From contig CAKPKQ010000003.1 in the NCBI GenBank assembly GCA_934167305.1, positions 9,773-73,772 of the forward strand: a stretch of DNA of 64,000 nt, read 5' to 3'. The DNA comes from an uncultured Clostridia bacterium (GTDB lineage Bacteria > Bacillota > Clostridia > TANB77 > CAG-508). Positions within the stretch are counted from its first letter, which is position 1; every line of letters begins with the position of its first letter. Below are positions 63,058 through 64,000 of this stretch, piece by piece. The notes under the pieces were generated by a model that saw nothing but the letters and a program-made list of their open reading frames with translations, had not been told where the DNA came from and searched no databases. The translations under genes were made by a program, and so were the position numbers.

Positions 63058-64000
63058 ATGAATAACAAAAGAACTAATTATTTAATAGCAATATTAAATA
63101 TTATTGTAGTGATTACAATGATATTAATAACAGTTTTTGCAAGCGACATTGAAAATGCTGTGATGATAACTGATAATTATGGAATAGTAACAGTAGAATC
63201 TTTATATGGGTGTCGTGCATTGGAAATTTTTGCTTATAATATTAAACTGATTTTTATGATGGCGTGTGGATCTTTGGCAATCACTAATATTGTTTCTGCA
63301 ATACAAAATAGGAAAAATAAAAAAATATTTTTCTGGCAATTAACATTTGGAATTCTAATATTATACACGGGCACATATTTACTTGATTTATTAGATTATG
63401 ATATTGAAGAATGGTCTATAAGAATAATAGTTGGAGTTATACCTATAATATTTGCAATTATAAATATAATAAAAACAAGAAAAAATAAGCCAACAAGAAT
63501 TCAATTTATATCATATATAATTGCAATTGTTATAGCAATAGTGGGGTTAATATTTCCAGAAATAACAATTCTTTTTATTTGGAATGTAATTCTAATAATA
63601 ATGCAATTTATATATATACATAAACAAGAAAAAAATATAGAGGAAAGTAATGTAAAAAAAATTGCTAATATAATATTGTATTATGTTATTGAAACTTTAA
63701 TTGTAATATTATTTTTTAGTATATCAGCAATTAGTATAGTTAATACAAAGGTAAATGAGGCTAGGTATGAAAAGGAGTTCTCGAACATATACAAAAAAAT
63801 ATATAATATGCAGGGAGTAGAAAATGATGAAACTTACATTCCAGTAGAAAAGAATTCTAAATATGGATATATTGACGAAAATAACAAAGAAAAAATTGCA
63901 TGTGAATATGATAGAGTTACTTTTTTTCAAAAGGGGGAAATCAATGGTAAGGAATGCCACTTTGCACTAGCAGAAAAAGATAAATGCGATTATATAATTT
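63058..64000 (+). CDS. Multi-helix membrane protein with WG-like end, cut by window
   Basis: At least 314 residues; the frame is open to the end of the window. AAAAGGGG lies before the ATG. Membrane helices occur at about 10-30, 62-85, 95-115, 122-140, 148-168, 172-190 and 205-230. They are followed by an extracytoplasmic part that begins like a WG repeat (NSKYGYIDENNKEKIACEYD), similar to repeats in the 24991 gene. I do not recognise the membrane part. The function is unknown. Confidence 0.75.
   Translation, partial: MNNKRTNYLIAILNIIVVITMILITVFASDIENAVMITDNYGIVTVESLYGCRALEIFAYNIKLIFMMACGSLAITNIVSAIQNRKNKKIFFWQLTFGILILYTGTYLLDLLDYDIEEWSIRIIVGVIPIIFAIINIIKTRKNKPTRIQFISYIIAIVIAIVGLIFPEITILFIWNVILIIMQFIYIHKQEKNIEESNVKKIANIILYYVIETLIVILFFSISAISIVNTKVNEARYEKEFSNIYKKIYNMQGVENDETYIPVEKNSKYGYIDENNKEKIACEYDRVTFFQKGEINGKECHFALAEKDKCDYII

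Overview
The window is AT-rich DNA (roughly 30% GC by eye) with AAGGAGG-type ribosome binding sites, near-consensus sigma-A promoters (TTGACA, 17 bp, TATAAT) and the standard genetic code, since TGA is used as a stop. Sporulation genes are scattered through it (spo0A, a YyaC-type protease gene, spoIVFA, spoIVFB, spoVM), and there are sortase-anchored surface proteins and no outer-membrane genes. This points to a spore-forming, single-membrane member of the Clostridia, probably an uncultured gut lineage. No rRNA, tRNA, CRISPR array, prophage or transposase gene was found.

Layout. 1-6.8 kb: end of an MTA/SAH deaminase gene, two unrecognised genes, and smc. 6.8-15.6 kb: a Mur ligase, an acyltransferase-like protein, a P-type calcium ATPase, a deoxyribosyltransferase-like protein and a DUF2207 membrane protein. 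15.8-24 kb: an M23 peptidase, HtrA, RNase III plus an Elp3-like radical SAM protein, YitT, and a sortase with a thioester-domain surface protein. 23.6-30 kb: a CNNM/CorC gene with an in-frame stop, a WG-repeat protein, a PLP enzyme, a frameshifted flavoprotein gene and YigZ. 30-34 kb: spo0A, a likely small RNA and a VWA surface protein. 33.9-36.6 kb: an NrdD-like protein without radical machinery and a DUF4116 repeat partner. 36.7-42 kb: sporulation genes, LemA and DUF3137. 42-50 kb: rpsF-ssb-rpsR, patatin, a bactofilin-like protein, nth, spoVM, rpmB, tcdA, ruvA and rarA. 49.6-57.5 kb: a transporter, NfeD/stomatin, UDPGP plus GlmU, a holin-like protein, DUF421/DUF4363 and dapB. 57.6-64 kb: an HD protein, two unrecognised genes, dapA, a two-gene SUF system, a YefM/YoeB pair, an arginase-family remnant and a second, truncated WG-like membrane gene.

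Main points of interest. (1) The NrdD-like protein keeps its ATP-cone but lacks both the catalytic cysteine and the whole glycyl-radical C-terminus, and is coupled to a DUF4116-repeat gene. (2) Three copies of a palindromic element of about 135 bp sit flush against stop codons; two supply the last codons and stop of rnc and dapB. A separate 46-bp repeat supplies the stop of a PLP enzyme. (3) Four apparent single-C insertions, all directly before GGA, break or alter three genes; this is either a systematic sequence error or a mutational signature. (4) GlmU has a degraded uridylyltransferase site next to a eukaryote-type UDP-sugar pyrophosphorylase gene. (5) Four single genes with less AT-rich codon use, each with its own near-consensus promoter and terminator, include three of unknown function.
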